This document shows, one piece after another, positions 1 to 9,922 of a stretch of 26,922 nucleotides of DNA (position 1 is the first letter of the stretch; each line of letters opens with the position of its first letter). The notes under the pieces are model-generated. The model saw only the letters and a list, made by a program, of their open reading frames with translations, was not told the DNA's origin and did not search any database. The position numbers and the translations under genes were made by a program. The stretch comes from a virus. The DNA is taken from the IMG/VR virus record IMGVR_UViG_3300025082_000057, positions 1-26,922 of that record. The stretch is one strand, 5' to 3'.

Positions 1-1121
1 TCGGCTCGCACATCGGCGCCTTCTTCAACTTCTCGCTCGGCACCGCGCTGGACGCCGAGGGCTTCCAGCAGACAATTGGCAGCGATCAAGTCAACACGAT
101 CATGCACTTGGTATCCTCGCGCCATCTGCAAATATTCACCAATGAGGCCGAGTTTTACATCCCGACCACCGAGGCCGTGCCGTTCACTCCGAACAATATT
201 GCCTTCAAAGAGCAAACTAGTTTCGGTATGGGAGACACGCCACCGCGAAAAATGGATGGCGTCACGCTGTTTCCAGATCGTACCAACAAGCATTTGCGCG
301 AGTTCCTTTTCTCCGATATCGAGCAAGCCTATTCGTCGGAATCGCTCTCGAAATTGGTGCCAGGGATCACCGGCACTCCCAAGGATTGCGAAGCCTTGTC
401 GGGGTCGAGCGATCACCCCGAACAATATCTCTACATCATCAACACCGATGGCGAGATGGCGCAGCTCAACACGATGCGCTCCGAAAACATTGCGGGCTGG
501 ACGAAGTGGATCACGCGCTCAGGCGACAAGTTCATCTCAATCGTCGAGATCAAAGATCAGATGTTCCTTTGCGTCGAGCGAAGCATCAATTCCACGACCG
601 TCTATTATCTGGAAAAAATTGACTACACCAGTACGCTCGATTGCAATGTCAATCTGACCTCCGCGGCGACAACCGCTTGGTCTGGTCTGTCGCATCTTGA
701 AGGTGAGAGCGTCGATGTGCTGGACAATACCGCCACCACGCATGGCGGAACCTATACCGTCGCGTCCGCTGCCATCACCACCACTCAGGCGCATACAGAT
801 ATCGACGTCGGCTTCGACTATGCTCCGGTCCTGAAAGACCTGCCGGCAGAGTTCTCCCTGTCGTCCGGTACGATCATGGGTGAAATGAAACGTGTCTCGC
901 GGATCAATTTCAATGTCTTGGATTCCTACACATGGACAGTCGGCACCGAGATCGTTCCGCTCTACAGCACCACCGATGATTTGAGCGCAGCCCCGCCGGC
1001 CAAAACCGGTATTTACGAGTTCTTCCAGCTCGGCTTTGACAAACTCGGGCAAGTGACTATTACCCAGGACGCACCGCTGCCGCTCACAATTCTTGGTATG
1101 GAAAAAGAGGTCGTATTCTAA
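1..1121 (+). CDS. Tail tubular/nozzle-like protein, 3' part (5' end outside window)
   Basis: The frame is open from base 3 with no start codon needed, so the gene begins upstream of the window and only about 372 C-terminal residues are visible. The stretch QIFTNEAEFYIP, followed by PFTPNNIAFKEQTSFG and then a polar segment ending REFLFSDIEQAY, has the pattern I know from podoviral tail tube/nozzle proteins of the T7 gp12 type and related tail proteins: a TxxxEF strand, a 'TP.n' loop, a Q-T-S/R-Y/F-G motif, then 'v.df.Y.fe.e.Y'. Such proteins form the tapered tail tube below the portal. The stop TAA shares its last base with the ATG of the next gene (TAATG), so the two are translationally coupled. 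The position directly before three internal virion protein genes fits podovirus gene order. The family call rests on motif memory and order, not on a search. Confidence 0.65.
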   Translation, partial: GSHIGAFFNFSLGTALDAEGFQQTIGSDQVNTIMHLVSSRHLQIFTNEAEFYIPTTEAVPFTPNNIAFKEQTSFGMGDTPPRKMDGVTLFPDRTNKHLREFLFSDIEQAYSSESLSKLVPGITGTPKDCEALSGSSDHPEQYLYIINTDGEMAQLNTMRSENIAGWTKWITRSGDKFISIVEIKDQMFLCVERSINSTTVYYLEKIDYTSTLDCNVNLTSAATTAWSGLSHLEGESVDVLDNTATTHGGTYTVASAAITTTQAHTDIDVGFDYAPVLKDLPAEFSLSSGTIMGEMKRVSRINFNVLDSYTWTVGTEIVPLYSTTDDLSAAPPAKTGIYEFFQLGFDKLGQVTITQDAPLPLTILGMEKEVVF

Positions 1122-1576
1122 TGGGTGCCGCTGCAATTCCTATCATCATCGCTGCAGTCGGTATTGCCATGCAAGCCGCCTCCGCAAAATCCGCTTCCGA
1201 TGAGGCCAAATTCCAGCGTAAACAGGAGGAGCAAAAAGCCAATGCAATTCGTGCCGAGGCCGCCAATCAAGAGGCTGCGCGGCGCCGGGCGTTCCATCGC
1301 GCCATTCAGGCTGATCTCGCACTGAATGCCGCCAGTGGAGTTCGCAATTTCCTGGGCGGCACACCGGCGGCATTGAAGAAAGATCAGGAGGCCAATCTGG
1401 AACGCGACATTTTGACCATTCGCGCAAACGCTGCTGCAGGCATCAGAACCACTGGATTGTCAGCGGCTTCCGCCAGCAATCGCGCTCGCGGCGCACAGTT
1501 ACAGGCGTTCGGCACGGCGGCGCAAATTGGCCTTAAAGCCGCTCAATCGGCACGCACGCAGAGGACGACAGGATGA
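1121..1576 (+). CDS. Internal virion protein B-like (T7 gp14-like) ejection protein
   Basis: This is a 151-residue protein with a hydrophobic N-terminus (about residues 4-20, AAIPIIIAAVGIAMQAA). A charged, alanine-rich coiled-coil segment follows (about 25-60) and then an Ala/Arg/Gln-rich helical tail. T7 gp14-like proteins of short-tailed phages have this architecture: small, one N-terminal membrane-seeking helix, the rest helical. They are ejected from the capsid and insert into the outer membrane at the start of infection. The position between the tail nozzle gene and two very large helical proteins is where gp14 homologues sit. The start overlaps the upstream stop by one base. The end overlaps the next start as ATGA. 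Sequence identity to T7 gp14 is not visible to me, so the call is from architecture and synteny. Confidence 0.6.
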   Translation: MGAAAIPIIIAAVGIAMQAASAKSASDEAKFQRKQEEQKANAIRAEAANQEAARRRAFHRAIQADLALNAASGVRNFLGGTPAALKKDQEANLERDILTIRANAAAGIRTTGLSAASASNRARGAQLQAFGTAAQIGLKAAQSARTQRTTG

Positions 1577-4398
1577 GCCGGCGTGATCGAGTAGAGAGCA
1601 AGATATCTCTCAACATCCCCGGCGTGGTTGCTCCCGCTAACACCAGTGCGGCCATATCCAATCTTGGAGTATCGCTCTCAAATATCAGTCAAGATTTGTT
1701 TGCGCAAAATGCAGAAAGGCTGAAACGCAAAGGCGCCGCTGCTGGCGAGATAGCTGGCAATGATCCTGATCTCAAGCTTCGCCCAGCCGACAGCGATCAG
1801 ATATTTAATATCCATTTTAACGCCACGGCGAAGCAGCAGTATCTCGCGAACCTTCGTATTCGTGCCGGTGATCAATTGCAGCAGATCGAGCAAGACAATT
1901 TCAACGACACCGAAAAATATTTGGACGAGGCACAGGTTTTTAGAGATGCGACAGTCGGCAATGTCGATCCACAAATAGCGGCGGCGGCTGAACTTTTGAT
2001 CGATCAGCAAATTGCTGGCGGGCGCGCCCGAGTCGCTCAAAATCAGTTCAATATCTCGCGCAATCAACGTGTCACCGATATCACAATCGATCATAATATT
2101 CGTATCGATCAACATTATCGAAATGTTGAAAATGGTATAGCGAGCCTTGAAACCTTGCCCGACGATATAGAGGGTATGGATTTGTCCGAGTTCGCCAGGG
2201 CCACGGGCCTCGGCAGCGCGCCTTCGGATAATCTCGGCGAAGGCGTCATTGCTCAAATCATTTTCGAGCATAAGCAAGGTCAGGCCGAAGGGCTCTATAC
2301 GACAGCCCAGAGCGTTGCCTTTTACGACAACCTCAAATATCGGGCGCTCCAAGCGGAAGGCGGAAGTCAGTTGCGCCAGATGATTAATGCTGGGAAAACC
2401 CAGGCCGAAGTTATCGAATTTCTTCAGACCGTAGCAAACGGCAGCGCGCCTTTCATGAGAAATCAAGATCAGCTTATGCGCGCTCGCGTCAACGATCATC
2501 TGGTAATGATGCACCAGCGGATGACGCAATCTGATGTGGCCGAGGCCACGGCCCGCAAGGCCCAACGTGCCCAAAAGCGCACTGAAGATGTGGCGACGAT
2601 GAATTTGCAGTTGGCGAGAGCCATGCCGCTAATTGAAGCCGCTGTTGCCGCTAACGATCAGGAGTTTCTGTCAAAATATTTGACTGAAGTTGCGGATGAT
2701 TTGGCTCGCGCTGTTTCTGCTGATCCCCTGTTTTTTGCAGCAGCGCAAAACATCATGCGTAAAATAGTTGACGCTATTAACAATGCCACCGACAAAACGA
2801 ATGAGCTCGCCGAAGCACAGCTTGTCATTGCTGAAGCATTGATTAATCCGTCACCCAGTCCCGCCCCGCCGACACCGAAACTTATAGCCGCTCGCGAAAC
2901 AGTTTTTGATAATCAAATAGCAGAAGGCAAGCTGCGAACAAAAGATGATCCAGAGCTCGGGATTGTCATGTATGGCACAGAACAAGACGCCCTCGAAATT
3001 AGGAAGGAAATAAATCGTCTCGGTGTGCCGAAAGCTTTTGCCGCGCAATTAGCCTCAAGAAACAAAACTGCCGAGGAATTAATTTGGCTGGGTAAAGTCA
3101 TTGGCCCTCTTTGGATTGACAATCCCAACGCCAATGAAATCAAAGCGCAGTTTCCATCGGAAAATATTGGGTTCTATGAAGTTGTCGCGCGCCAAGTGAT
3201 GAGCGGTTCTTCTAACCCAGACGATTTCCGTCATCTCGTTAATGACCCTGCCGGCAAATCCTTTGAAGAACGAGTGCTTGATCGATTGACTGCGCTCGAC
3301 ATTCAAATTCCAGAAGGTGTTGATCCGGCTCTCGGCATTTACGCCTGGATCGATTCTGAAGGTCTATTCGACACCAATGAAGCCGACGGCGGATTGAGTT
3401 TTCCCGACCAAGCGGCTCTTGTCAGTATTCAAGAAGAAAGCGGCTTTTTAGGTGCCTTTAGCGATGTCATCGATTCCACATTCAATTTCTTTGATGCCAT
3501 GCTTGACGGCAATCGTATCGATAAAACTTTGCCGCCGGGCTATCGCGAAACGATAATGTCCATCGCTCTACAAGAAATGATGGGAGCATCGGCAAACAGG
3601 GAATCGCTGGAACTCGCGCTCGAAAGAGTGCCTGACCGAATGAAACAGCTTGGCCTGTATGGTGTCACATGGACGAATGGCATGGGCCGGATTGTCAAAA
3701 ATCCTGGCGAGCTTACAAACCATGCCGACTTCACTGTTGTCGAGGGAATGAAATACGCGCGGACCATCGTGTTCGAATCCGGTGTCATGCGGGCGCTTGC
3801 GCCTTTTAAGACGGCGAATAACATCTGGGATGGCGAACATTTCCAGCCCTATGAATTTCTCCGAGATGGTCGGCTTGAAGTCGTTTCTGTAAACAATGGC
3901 AACTATGTTTTTAAGATACATAATAAGGAAACGGGCCGTTGGAAATGGCTGACGGAAGGACCGCCCGGCGAGCAGAAAAACTTCATTTTTAATTACGCTA
4001 AATTTGTTGCCAGCGAAGGCCAATTTATTGCCGGCGCTGATGAGCCATTGAATGTTGAAGATATAGCGAAGGGCAAAGGCCCCGATCTGACCATCCAAAA
4101 CATGATCAGAGAATCCGCTGATGCTGCAAAAGCGGCGACCTCTATACCTATCATTCAGGACCTCATATTCCAGCAGGAATATTTCAACCGGCTCAGAGAG
4201 CATGGTTTCTCATTCATGTCCGAGCAAGTTGGCTTCTTCACCGCTCTCAGCAATGAGGCAACCCAGCTCTGGGCAATGCTGAAAACAGAGGCCGCGCAAC
4301 TCGGCTATGAATTGCCGTCGCCGCAGGATGTATTCCCACCGCTCGAACCGGGCATCGATGACGTAAGCAATGCCGATCTCGTAGGACCGAAGAATTAA
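1573..4398 (+). CDS. Internal virion protein C-like (T7 gp15-like) ejection protein
   Basis: This is a 941-residue, mostly helical, soluble protein with no signal peptide and no clear membrane span. Near residues 78-90 it has FNIHFNATAKQQYLANL, resembling the conserved N-terminal helical part of podoviral internal core proteins. Long Ala/Gln/Glu-rich helices follow, with an N-rich linker around 430-450 (SPSPAPPTP). In T7 the equivalent protein (about 750 residues) is ejected with gp14 and gp16 to form a trans-periplasmic conduit for DNA. The ATG lies inside the stop of the preceding gene (ATGA overlap) and the next gene starts on the base after its stop, so this is one operon. A 298-codon open frame lies antisense to its first third but has no coding character. 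Function is inferred from order, size and composition. Confidence 0.55.
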   Translation: MSRRDRVESKISLNIPGVVAPANTSAAISNLGVSLSNISQDLFAQNAERLKRKGAAAGEIAGNDPDLKLRPADSDQIFNIHFNATAKQQYLANLRIRAGDQLQQIEQDNFNDTEKYLDEAQVFRDATVGNVDPQIAAAAELLIDQQIAGGRARVAQNQFNISRNQRVTDITIDHNIRIDQHYRNVENGIASLETLPDDIEGMDLSEFARATGLGSAPSDNLGEGVIAQIIFEHKQGQAEGLYTTAQSVAFYDNLKYRALQAEGGSQLRQMINAGKTQAEVIEFLQTVANGSAPFMRNQDQLMRARVNDHLVMMHQRMTQSDVAEATARKAQRAQKRTEDVATMNLQLARAMPLIEAAVAANDQEFLSKYLTEVADDLARAVSADPLFFAAAQNIMRKIVDAINNATDKTNELAEAQLVIAEALINPSPSPAPPTPKLIAARETVFDNQIAEGKLRTKDDPELGIVMYGTEQDALEIRKEINRLGVPKAFAAQLASRNKTAEELIWLGKVIGPLWIDNPNANEIKAQFPSENIGFYEVVARQVMSGSSNPDDFRHLVNDPAGKSFEERVLDRLTALDIQIPEGVDPALGIYAWIDSEGLFDTNEADGGLSFPDQAALVSIQEESGFLGAFSDVIDSTFNFFDAMLDGNRIDKTLPPGYRETIMSIALQEMMGASANRESLELALERVPDRMKQLGLYGVTWTNGMGRIVKNPGELTNHADFTVVEGMKYARTIVFESGVMRALAPFKTANNIWDGEHFQPYEFLRDGRLEVVSVNNGNYVFKIHNKETGRWKWLTEGPPGEQKNFIFNYAKFVASEGQFIAGADEPLNVEDIAKGKGPDLTIQNMIRESADAAKAATSIPIIQDLIFQQEYFNRLREHGFSFMSEQVGFFTALSNEATQLWAMLKTEAAQLGYELPSPQDVFPPLEPGIDDVSNADLVGPKN

Positions 4399-7300
4399 AT
4401 GGCCGGTGTCCCTCCCATCGAGCAAGAGGAACTTGGCGACAGCTTTGATCCAAAGTCTGTTCCGGCGCCGACGCCGCGCCCGGCTCGCTTTGAGGACTTG
4501 CTGCTCAATCCGAACCTGTCTCCGCGAATGCGACCCGTTCCGCAATCTACGATCTCTATTCGCGATCCCGAATTTAATCCGGTCCTGGCATTCAAAGCGG
4601 CGCTCCACCAGAACAATATGTTCTCGTCGGCCATTCGGGATTTCGCTTTCTCGAAAGCCATTGAGAATGCAGAGCAAACCCGCGTAGGCCCGCCGGTCGA
4701 TCCCTGGCAAGTTAGCCAATATGCCAATGCGTATCCGGTCGTATATGCCGGGCTGACATCGCTTACTGCCATCCAGATCGCCGACAGGCAGATCGAGGGC
4801 GAGCTGCTTGATGCGGAGATTATCGCGTCGAACGGCTGGGCGGCGGCTCTCGGCATGGTCGGCGCCGCCTTCGTCGATCCCCTGCAATTCCTGTTTCCCC
4901 TTGGCCGACTGAAAACCGGCATTGGCTTTCTGCAAGGCGCCTCACGCGCGGCGCTCCCCGCTTTCACCTCAAACATCATCGATGAGATCATCATCTCAGG
5001 AGGACAGGTGACGCGCCCGCTGGACGAATCCGCGCTGAATGTCCTGATGGCCGGCGGTATCGTCGGTATCTTTGGTGGCGCAGCGGGGCATTTCGGCCAC
5101 GATTACACCAATCGCCTTGTCCTGAAGCACATGAAGAACATGGAGGAATTTCAGGCCAACGGTGGCCCGAAAGGATACAAGGAAGCCCCGACCGGCCGAA
5201 ATGTCGTGAAAGTCGATGACGATGCCGATTTTTTTGATGAAACCCGGCCCCGGTTCAAAAGTGCTGGCGCTGCCGCGGTAGACGAGAATATGGCGGCAAA
5301 GACCGATCAGGAAATCCGTGACGGCGAAGGGCTTGCCTCGGCGTTTGGCCTCGAAAAGCTGCCCGATATTCCTTACAAGCGCCTGATGTATTCTCCCCTC
5401 ATCATAACGAGGGAGTTCACATCAATGCTGGTGGAATCCCCCGGCACCCTCCAAAAGAAAAACTTCGCGCTTGAGGCAACGCCTCATGCCGTCGAGACAT
5501 TAATCGCGCCCTGGAACTTCAAGCTTTTTGATGGGCTGCGAAAGATCAATGAACTATATGCCGAGTATCGCGATCTGAAATTGGGCGCCAGCACCAGTTC
5601 TCAAATTCTCGGCCTCGCTAAACTCGCGGCCAAAGATTTGGTCGGAGGACGTGACGGCAAATTGTCACCCAGCGAATTTCGCCAAGAAATTTCACGGGCG
5701 CTTGGCGACAAGGAGCAGCACGAAAATCCGTTTGTCCAGAAGGGGGCGGTTGAGATGCGCCTGGTGCTCAACGAACTGCGCGATCAGGGAATTGAACACG
5801 ACATCTTTACGGCGGCGCAACGATCCAAATCAGCCGCCAAGTCCAAGGCACTTGTCATTGATGAGGCCGCGTACAAAAAAACGGTCGATGAAATCATCGT
5901 CCTGCAAAAAACATTGCGGCAAAAAGAGATCAAGGCCACAGCCACGCACGGTCCCCGCTCTGACGATAATGCCCAAGGTTGGGCTGGTGTCGACAAGCTG
6001 GCTAAACGCATCAAGAAAATGCGCGCTCGCGCTTCTCAGATGAAAAAGAATATCCGTTCTACAAAGACATCGATCCAATCGCTTCAAGATGAAATCAAAG
6101 CCATCCGTGAAGAAGGCCCGACTGTCTTTGATGACGAAGGCTATTTTCCGCGCATCTGGCGTATTGATAAGATCGAAGCCAACATGGATGTCTACCGCAG
6201 GGTCATTGGTGATTGGCTGACAAGCAAAGGCGTTCCGGCGAAGGAACTCGAAAATGAACTCGCACGTTTTCTTGAGCTCATCCGCCGCGATCACAATTAC
6301 ATCAAGCCGATAGATCACGATCCCGGCATCGCTCGCTCGGCTCGCGCTCGCGTGGTCGATCTTCCCAATAGTGCGGTATGGGAACTTATCGAAACCGATA
6401 TTGATGCGATCATGCGGAGCCACGTTCGATCTTTTGCCACCGATCTTGAGTTGGTCAAGAAGTTCGGCACAGTCGATCTATTTGAGCAGACTGAATTGAT
6501 CCGTGCAGGCTGGGCGGAAAAGATAGCGGAGGCGCCGGCCAAAGATCGCCCGGCCCTGGCGAAGAAAGCAAAGAAGGAAATCGACGATTGGCTCGCGATG
6601 CGCGACAGGCTTCGTGGAACATATGGCCTTCCCGAGGACCCGTATCGTTTGCAATCCCGGTTCTACCGGGTGATGAAGCAATGGAATTATCTGACGTTCC
6701 TGGGCGGGGTGGTGCTTTCAGCGTTGCCCGATGCCGCGCGCCCGATAATGACCGAAGGTTTGGAACGGACATTCGGAACGTCCTATGCCCTCCTCAAAGC
6801 TAGCCCGGAGTTCCGGCGTCTTGTTGCCAAGGAAAATAATATGTCGGGTGTTGCGCTCGATATGATTATGAACACTCGCGCAATGCAGATGGCCGATATG
6901 GGCGATGTTTTTGGCCGGCAGAGCGGCCTTGAAAGAACCCTTCATGCCACCGCCGAAGCGTTCTCAATGTTCAATCTCCTCAATCCCTGGAACACATTTG
7001 TTAAGGAATGGGCCGGTGCTATTGTCGCCTCCCGAATATTCGAAGCGGCTGATCTCTTTATTGACTTTGCACTTGTGAAGGGTAAAAAAATTCCCTTTGA
7101 TTTTGTTAAACTTGCTCGCAGCGGTATAGATAAGCCGATGGCAAAACGAATAATGAAGGAATTTTATCTTCACGGTGATATCGCTTTTCTTGACGGAAAG
7201 ATGATGAGCGATTTGCTCGAAGGTTTGAGCGGTAAAGAACGACAGGCGGCTGTCAAAAAAGCTATAGCACGGGCGCGAAAACAAGGCGCGGCATTCCTCG

Positions 7301-7941
7301 CCAACACCGATGCCTGGACCGACCTCGATGCCATCACCGCATTCCGCGCCGCGATCAAACAGGACGTCGATAAAACCATCGTTACGCCCGGCGCCGCTGA
7401 CCGGCCTCTCTGGATGTCAACCGAGATGGGCTCGGTTATTGGTCAGTTCAAAGGCTTTGCCGTTGCCTCCGCGCAGCGCGTCTTGCTGTCGGCCCTTCAA
7501 GAGAAGCAAGCTTATAATATTCATGGCTTCGCGATGATGGTTGCCATGGGCATTGTCGTGAACGAACTGAAAAACAATCTCTCTGGATATGATTCCGGTC
7601 CGGAAAGCACGGCACAGACGATCCTGGGCGGGATTGATCGGTCTGGTGTTCTCGGCTACTTCAATGATATTGATCGTGCCATTGAGGCGCTGACGGGCGG
7701 CGGTCTGAGCGTGAACGGCGCCTTGGGCGGCAGGCGCGGCGAACAGCCGGCCAGACATGTAGCGGGATCGCTTCTCGGGCCGAGCGCTTCAAAGCTTTTG
7801 GACATTCGGCGATTGCTCGCGGATGGATCACAGGGAACATTCGATGAGGGAACTGCCGGCGCCGCGATCCGTATTATTCCGTTCCAGTCGCATTTTGCGC
7901 TGACCGCCCTTTTTGACAAAGCGCAACAGCAGTTCCGATAG
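4399..7941 (+). CDS. Large internal virion protein D-like (T7 gp16-like) ejection protein
   Basis: This 1180-residue protein is the longest in the window. Two hydrophobic glycine/alanine-rich segments lie near residues 148-170 and 213-235. A long charged coiled coil lies near 495-570, followed by the DDEGYFPRIW motif that I recognise from large podoviral virion proteins. The C-terminal region contains GQFKGFAVASAQRVLLSALQ, close to the 'QFk.Fa.as..R.l' element common near the C-terminus of gp16-type proteins. I see no convincing N-terminal lytic transglycosylase Glu motif, unlike T7 gp16. The wall-opening activity may therefore lie elsewhere, for example in the endolysin at 11530-12009. The gene abuts the previous stop with no gap and is followed after 9 bases by the tail fibre gene. 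Assignment to ejection proteins is inferred from size, motifs and order. Confidence 0.6.
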   Translation: MAGVPPIEQEELGDSFDPKSVPAPTPRPARFEDLLLNPNLSPRMRPVPQSTISIRDPEFNPVLAFKAALHQNNMFSSAIRDFAFSKAIENAEQTRVGPPVDPWQVSQYANAYPVVYAGLTSLTAIQIADRQIEGELLDAEIIASNGWAAALGMVGAAFVDPLQFLFPLGRLKTGIGFLQGASRAALPAFTSNIIDEIIISGGQVTRPLDESALNVLMAGGIVGIFGGAAGHFGHDYTNRLVLKHMKNMEEFQANGGPKGYKEAPTGRNVVKVDDDADFFDETRPRFKSAGAAAVDENMAAKTDQEIRDGEGLASAFGLEKLPDIPYKRLMYSPLIITREFTSMLVESPGTLQKKNFALEATPHAVETLIAPWNFKLFDGLRKINELYAEYRDLKLGASTSSQILGLAKLAAKDLVGGRDGKLSPSEFRQEISRALGDKEQHENPFVQKGAVEMRLVLNELRDQGIEHDIFTAAQRSKSAAKSKALVIDEAAYKKTVDEIIVLQKTLRQKEIKATATHGPRSDDNAQGWAGVDKLAKRIKKMRARASQMKKNIRSTKTSIQSLQDEIKAIREEGPTVFDDEGYFPRIWRIDKIEANMDVYRRVIGDWLTSKGVPAKELENELARFLELIRRDHNYIKPIDHDPGIARSARARVVDLPNSAVWELIETDIDAIMRSHVRSFATDLELVKKFGTVDLFEQTELIRAGWAEKIAEAPAKDRPALAKKAKKEIDDWLAMRDRLRGTYGLPEDPYRLQSRFYRVMKQWNYLTFLGGVVLSALPDAARPIMTEGLERTFGTSYALLKASPEFRRLVAKENNMSGVALDMIMNTRAMQMADMGDVFGRQSGLERTLHATAEAFSMFNLLNPWNTFVKEWAGAIVASRIFEAADLFIDFALVKGKKIPFDFVKLARSGIDKPMAKRIMKEFYLHGDIAFLDGKMMSDLLEGLSGKERQAAVKKAIARARKQGAAFLANTDAWTDLDAITAFRAAIKQDVDKTIVTPGAADRPLWMSTEMGSVIGQFKGFAVASAQRVLLSALQEKQAYNIHGFAMMVAMGIVVNELKNNLSGYDSGPESTAQTILGGIDRSGVLGYFNDIDRAIEALTGGGLSVNGALGGRRGEQPARHVAGSLLGPSASKLLDIRRLLADGSQGTFDEGTAGAAIRIIPFQSHFALTALFDKAQQQFR

Positions 7942-7950
7942 GAGAACGAC

Positions 7951-9606
7951 ATGCCAATCACCATTTCCGACAACACTCCCCGCGTCGTCGATGTCGTCGG
8001 CGGCACCCCGCAAACCGTTTTCACTGTCGGTTTTGAATGGTTCGCTGATGCCGATCTGAAAGTCTATAAAGATGGCGTACTGCAAACTCTGACGACGCAT
8101 TACACATGCACAGGCGCGGGCGTATCTGGCGGCGGCACCGTCGATTTCGTAAGCGCGGTCAGCAATGCCACCGTCACGATTATACGGGATATGGCGATTG
8201 CCAGAACCAGCGATTTTCCGATTTCGGGCACGTTCAAGATTGACACTCTCAATAACGATCTCGATAAGATCACCGCCATGATGCAGCAGCTTGAGCGCGA
8301 TATCCAAGCCCTCATGTTCAAAGCCGATCCGTTTGATACCGTGAACGATTGGAGTATGCCGCTTAAAGCGGCGCGGCTCGGCGCTATCTTTGGCTTCGAT
8401 TCCACGAACGGCGATCCCGAGATGGTGGCGGTATCCGGCTTTGGCGCATTGCCGGCGCCGGGAACACTCGCCGCCTTGGATATGGTCCGCGTCAATGCCG
8501 CCACGGATGCCTATGAAGCGCAGACAGCAACGGAAGTGGCTGCATCGGTTGCCGCCGTTTTTGCCAATGACGCGATCTCCGGTGACAAGGTTGAAGGCGG
8601 AACCATTGGTTCGATTACGATCCAGAACCCTCAGATCACCCAGATTCAGTTGGGTCACGCAAGCGACACGACCATCGCTCGCCATTCGTCTGGTGTGGTT
8701 ACTATCGAAGGGGCCGTTATCTACAGAGTGGGCGGCCAGACCGTTTCTGTGGCTGACGGTGGCACGGGTACCTCGTCGATGGTTGACGGCGCGATTCTTC
8801 TCGGAAATGGCGCCGGCGCCATCGCCAGCATGTCAGTTTTGGGGGACGGTGAAATCCCGGTCGGCGACGGCGCGGCTGATCCGGTGGCTTTGGCGGCATT
8901 CACCAGTTCGACCGGTACCCTCAAACACGAATCCGGTGGCATTGAGTTCGATGCCTCTGCCGTGGCGGATGGCGATTTTATCGTCGGTACCGGCGCCGGC
9001 TCAATGGGCCTTGAGAGCGGCGCGACGGCGCGGACAACGATGGGCGTTGGCACGGGGGATAATGTCCAATTTACCAACATCACAGCAACCGGCGCCTTCA
9101 CCTCGCTCGGCATCGATGACAATGCGACCAGCAATGCCATCACGATTTCTTCGGATGAGGAAGTCACGATGCCGTCGCAGCCTTCATTTCGTGTCACCCT
9201 CGCGGCACAGGCGGCTAATGTGACGGGTAACGGGACTGTCTACACTGTGGTCTGGAACACCGAGACTTGGGACATCGGTGGCAATTTCAACAATAGTACT
9301 GGTGTATTCACTGCTCCGATTACTGGAAAATATTTTTTCACAACGCACTGCTACATGTCTGGTGCCGGATCAGCGCCAACATACGGCGACATTCAATTCG
9401 TTACTTCCAATCGAACCCACACCCACAGGATGTGGGATGTGGGCAACAGTGGTGGCCCCGGAGGAATGACTTTTTCAATACTCGCCGACCTGGATGCGAG
9501 CGACACCTGTTATGTTACTGTAGCGGTCGGTGGCATCGGTGCCGACACCATTGACATTGAGGGTGGCGACACGCTCTCGTGGTTCTCGGGCAGCCTACAA
9601 CATTAA
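7951..9606 (+). CDS. Tail fibre protein: T7-fibre-like N-terminus, C1q-like C-terminal head
   Basis: This is a 551-residue protein. Residues 1-130 match the layout of the T7 tail fibre N-terminal domain that anchors the fibre to the tail: a 'FTVGFEWFADADLKVYKDG' strand pair, a TVTIIRDM strand, and FKIDTLNNDLDKI followed by a short coiled coil. The middle (about 255-400) carries degenerate glycine-rich repeats such as GGTGTSSMVDGAILLGNG, typical of trimeric fibre shafts. Residues about 411-551 look like a C1q/TNF-like jelly roll, with the hallmark segment FNNSTGVFTAPITGKYFF, later aromatic strands and the C-terminal GGDTLSWFSGSL. That domain is the likely receptor-binding head. The Shine-Dalgarno AGGAGA sits just before the ATG. 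The fibre follows the internal virion genes, as in T7-like and other podophages. The head-domain call is strong by motif, while the ligand is unknown. Confidence 0.8.
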   Translation: MPITISDNTPRVVDVVGGTPQTVFTVGFEWFADADLKVYKDGVLQTLTTHYTCTGAGVSGGGTVDFVSAVSNATVTIIRDMAIARTSDFPISGTFKIDTLNNDLDKITAMMQQLERDIQALMFKADPFDTVNDWSMPLKAARLGAIFGFDSTNGDPEMVAVSGFGALPAPGTLAALDMVRVNAATDAYEAQTATEVAASVAAVFANDAISGDKVEGGTIGSITIQNPQITQIQLGHASDTTIARHSSGVVTIEGAVIYRVGGQTVSVADGGTGTSSMVDGAILLGNGAGAIASMSVLGDGEIPVGDGAADPVALAAFTSSTGTLKHESGGIEFDASAVADGDFIVGTGAGSMGLESGATARTTMGVGTGDNVQFTNITATGAFTSLGIDDNATSNAITISSDEEVTMPSQPSFRVTLAAQAANVTGNGTVYTVVWNTETWDIGGNFNNSTGVFTAPITGKYFFTTHCYMSGAGSAPTYGDIQFVTSNRTHTHRMWDVGNSGGPGGMTFSILADLDASDTCYVTVAVGGIGADTIDIEGGDTLSWFSGSLQH

Positions 9607-9618
9607 AGGAGATAAAAC

Positions 9619-9906
9619 ATGCCGAATTTTACTGTTATCGTTACGGATGAGCAAATGGCTTGTCTCGCTCACGATATTCCTAGCGCGGAGGTTGTAGCCG
9701 ACATCCAGCGGCGTCTTGATCACGTGATCTCGAATAAAATTGATGCCTGCAAGGAACGAATTATCAAGGAGGGCATGGTAGACATTTACCAAGACCCCGA
9801 CATCACAGCAGTACCCGCCGATAGGGACGCGCTGATAACGACGATCCTTGGGCGGCCCAGCTATAAAGATCGCGATGCGCGGGATGCTGCTATTGCCGTG
9901 TCGTGA
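9619..9906 (+). CDS. Small phage protein of unknown function
   Basis: This is a 95-residue acidic protein with no membrane span or signal peptide. The first 60 residues look like a beta strand (FTVIVTDEQMACLAH) followed by a long amphipathic helix with Arg/Lys pairs. The C-terminus is rich in Asp and Arg. AAAGGAGA lies 5 bases before the ATG, a strong ribosome binding site. It lies directly after the tail fibre gene, a usual place for fibre chaperones or small virion-associated proteins, but I do not recognise a family. Confidence 0.7.
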   Translation: MPNFTVIVTDEQMACLAHDIPSAEVVADIQRRLDHVISNKIDACKERIIKEGMVDIYQDPDITAVPADRDALITTILGRPSYKDRDARDAAIAVS

Positions 9907-9922
9907 ACCGGAAGGTTAAGCC

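Noticed and set aside
1678-2574. 298-codon open frame antisense to the internal virion protein C-like gene
   Set aside because: It mirrors the codon pattern of the sense gene, has no ribosome binding site and no recognisable protein features; the sense gene is supported by tight overlaps on both sides.
3568-4203. 211-codon antisense open frame in the same gene
   Set aside because: Same reasons; it lies wholly within the 941-residue coding region.
8390-9223. 277-codon frame within the tail fibre gene
   Set aside because: Its translation is low-complexity Arg/Pro/Ser, while the fibre frame shows clear domains at both ends.
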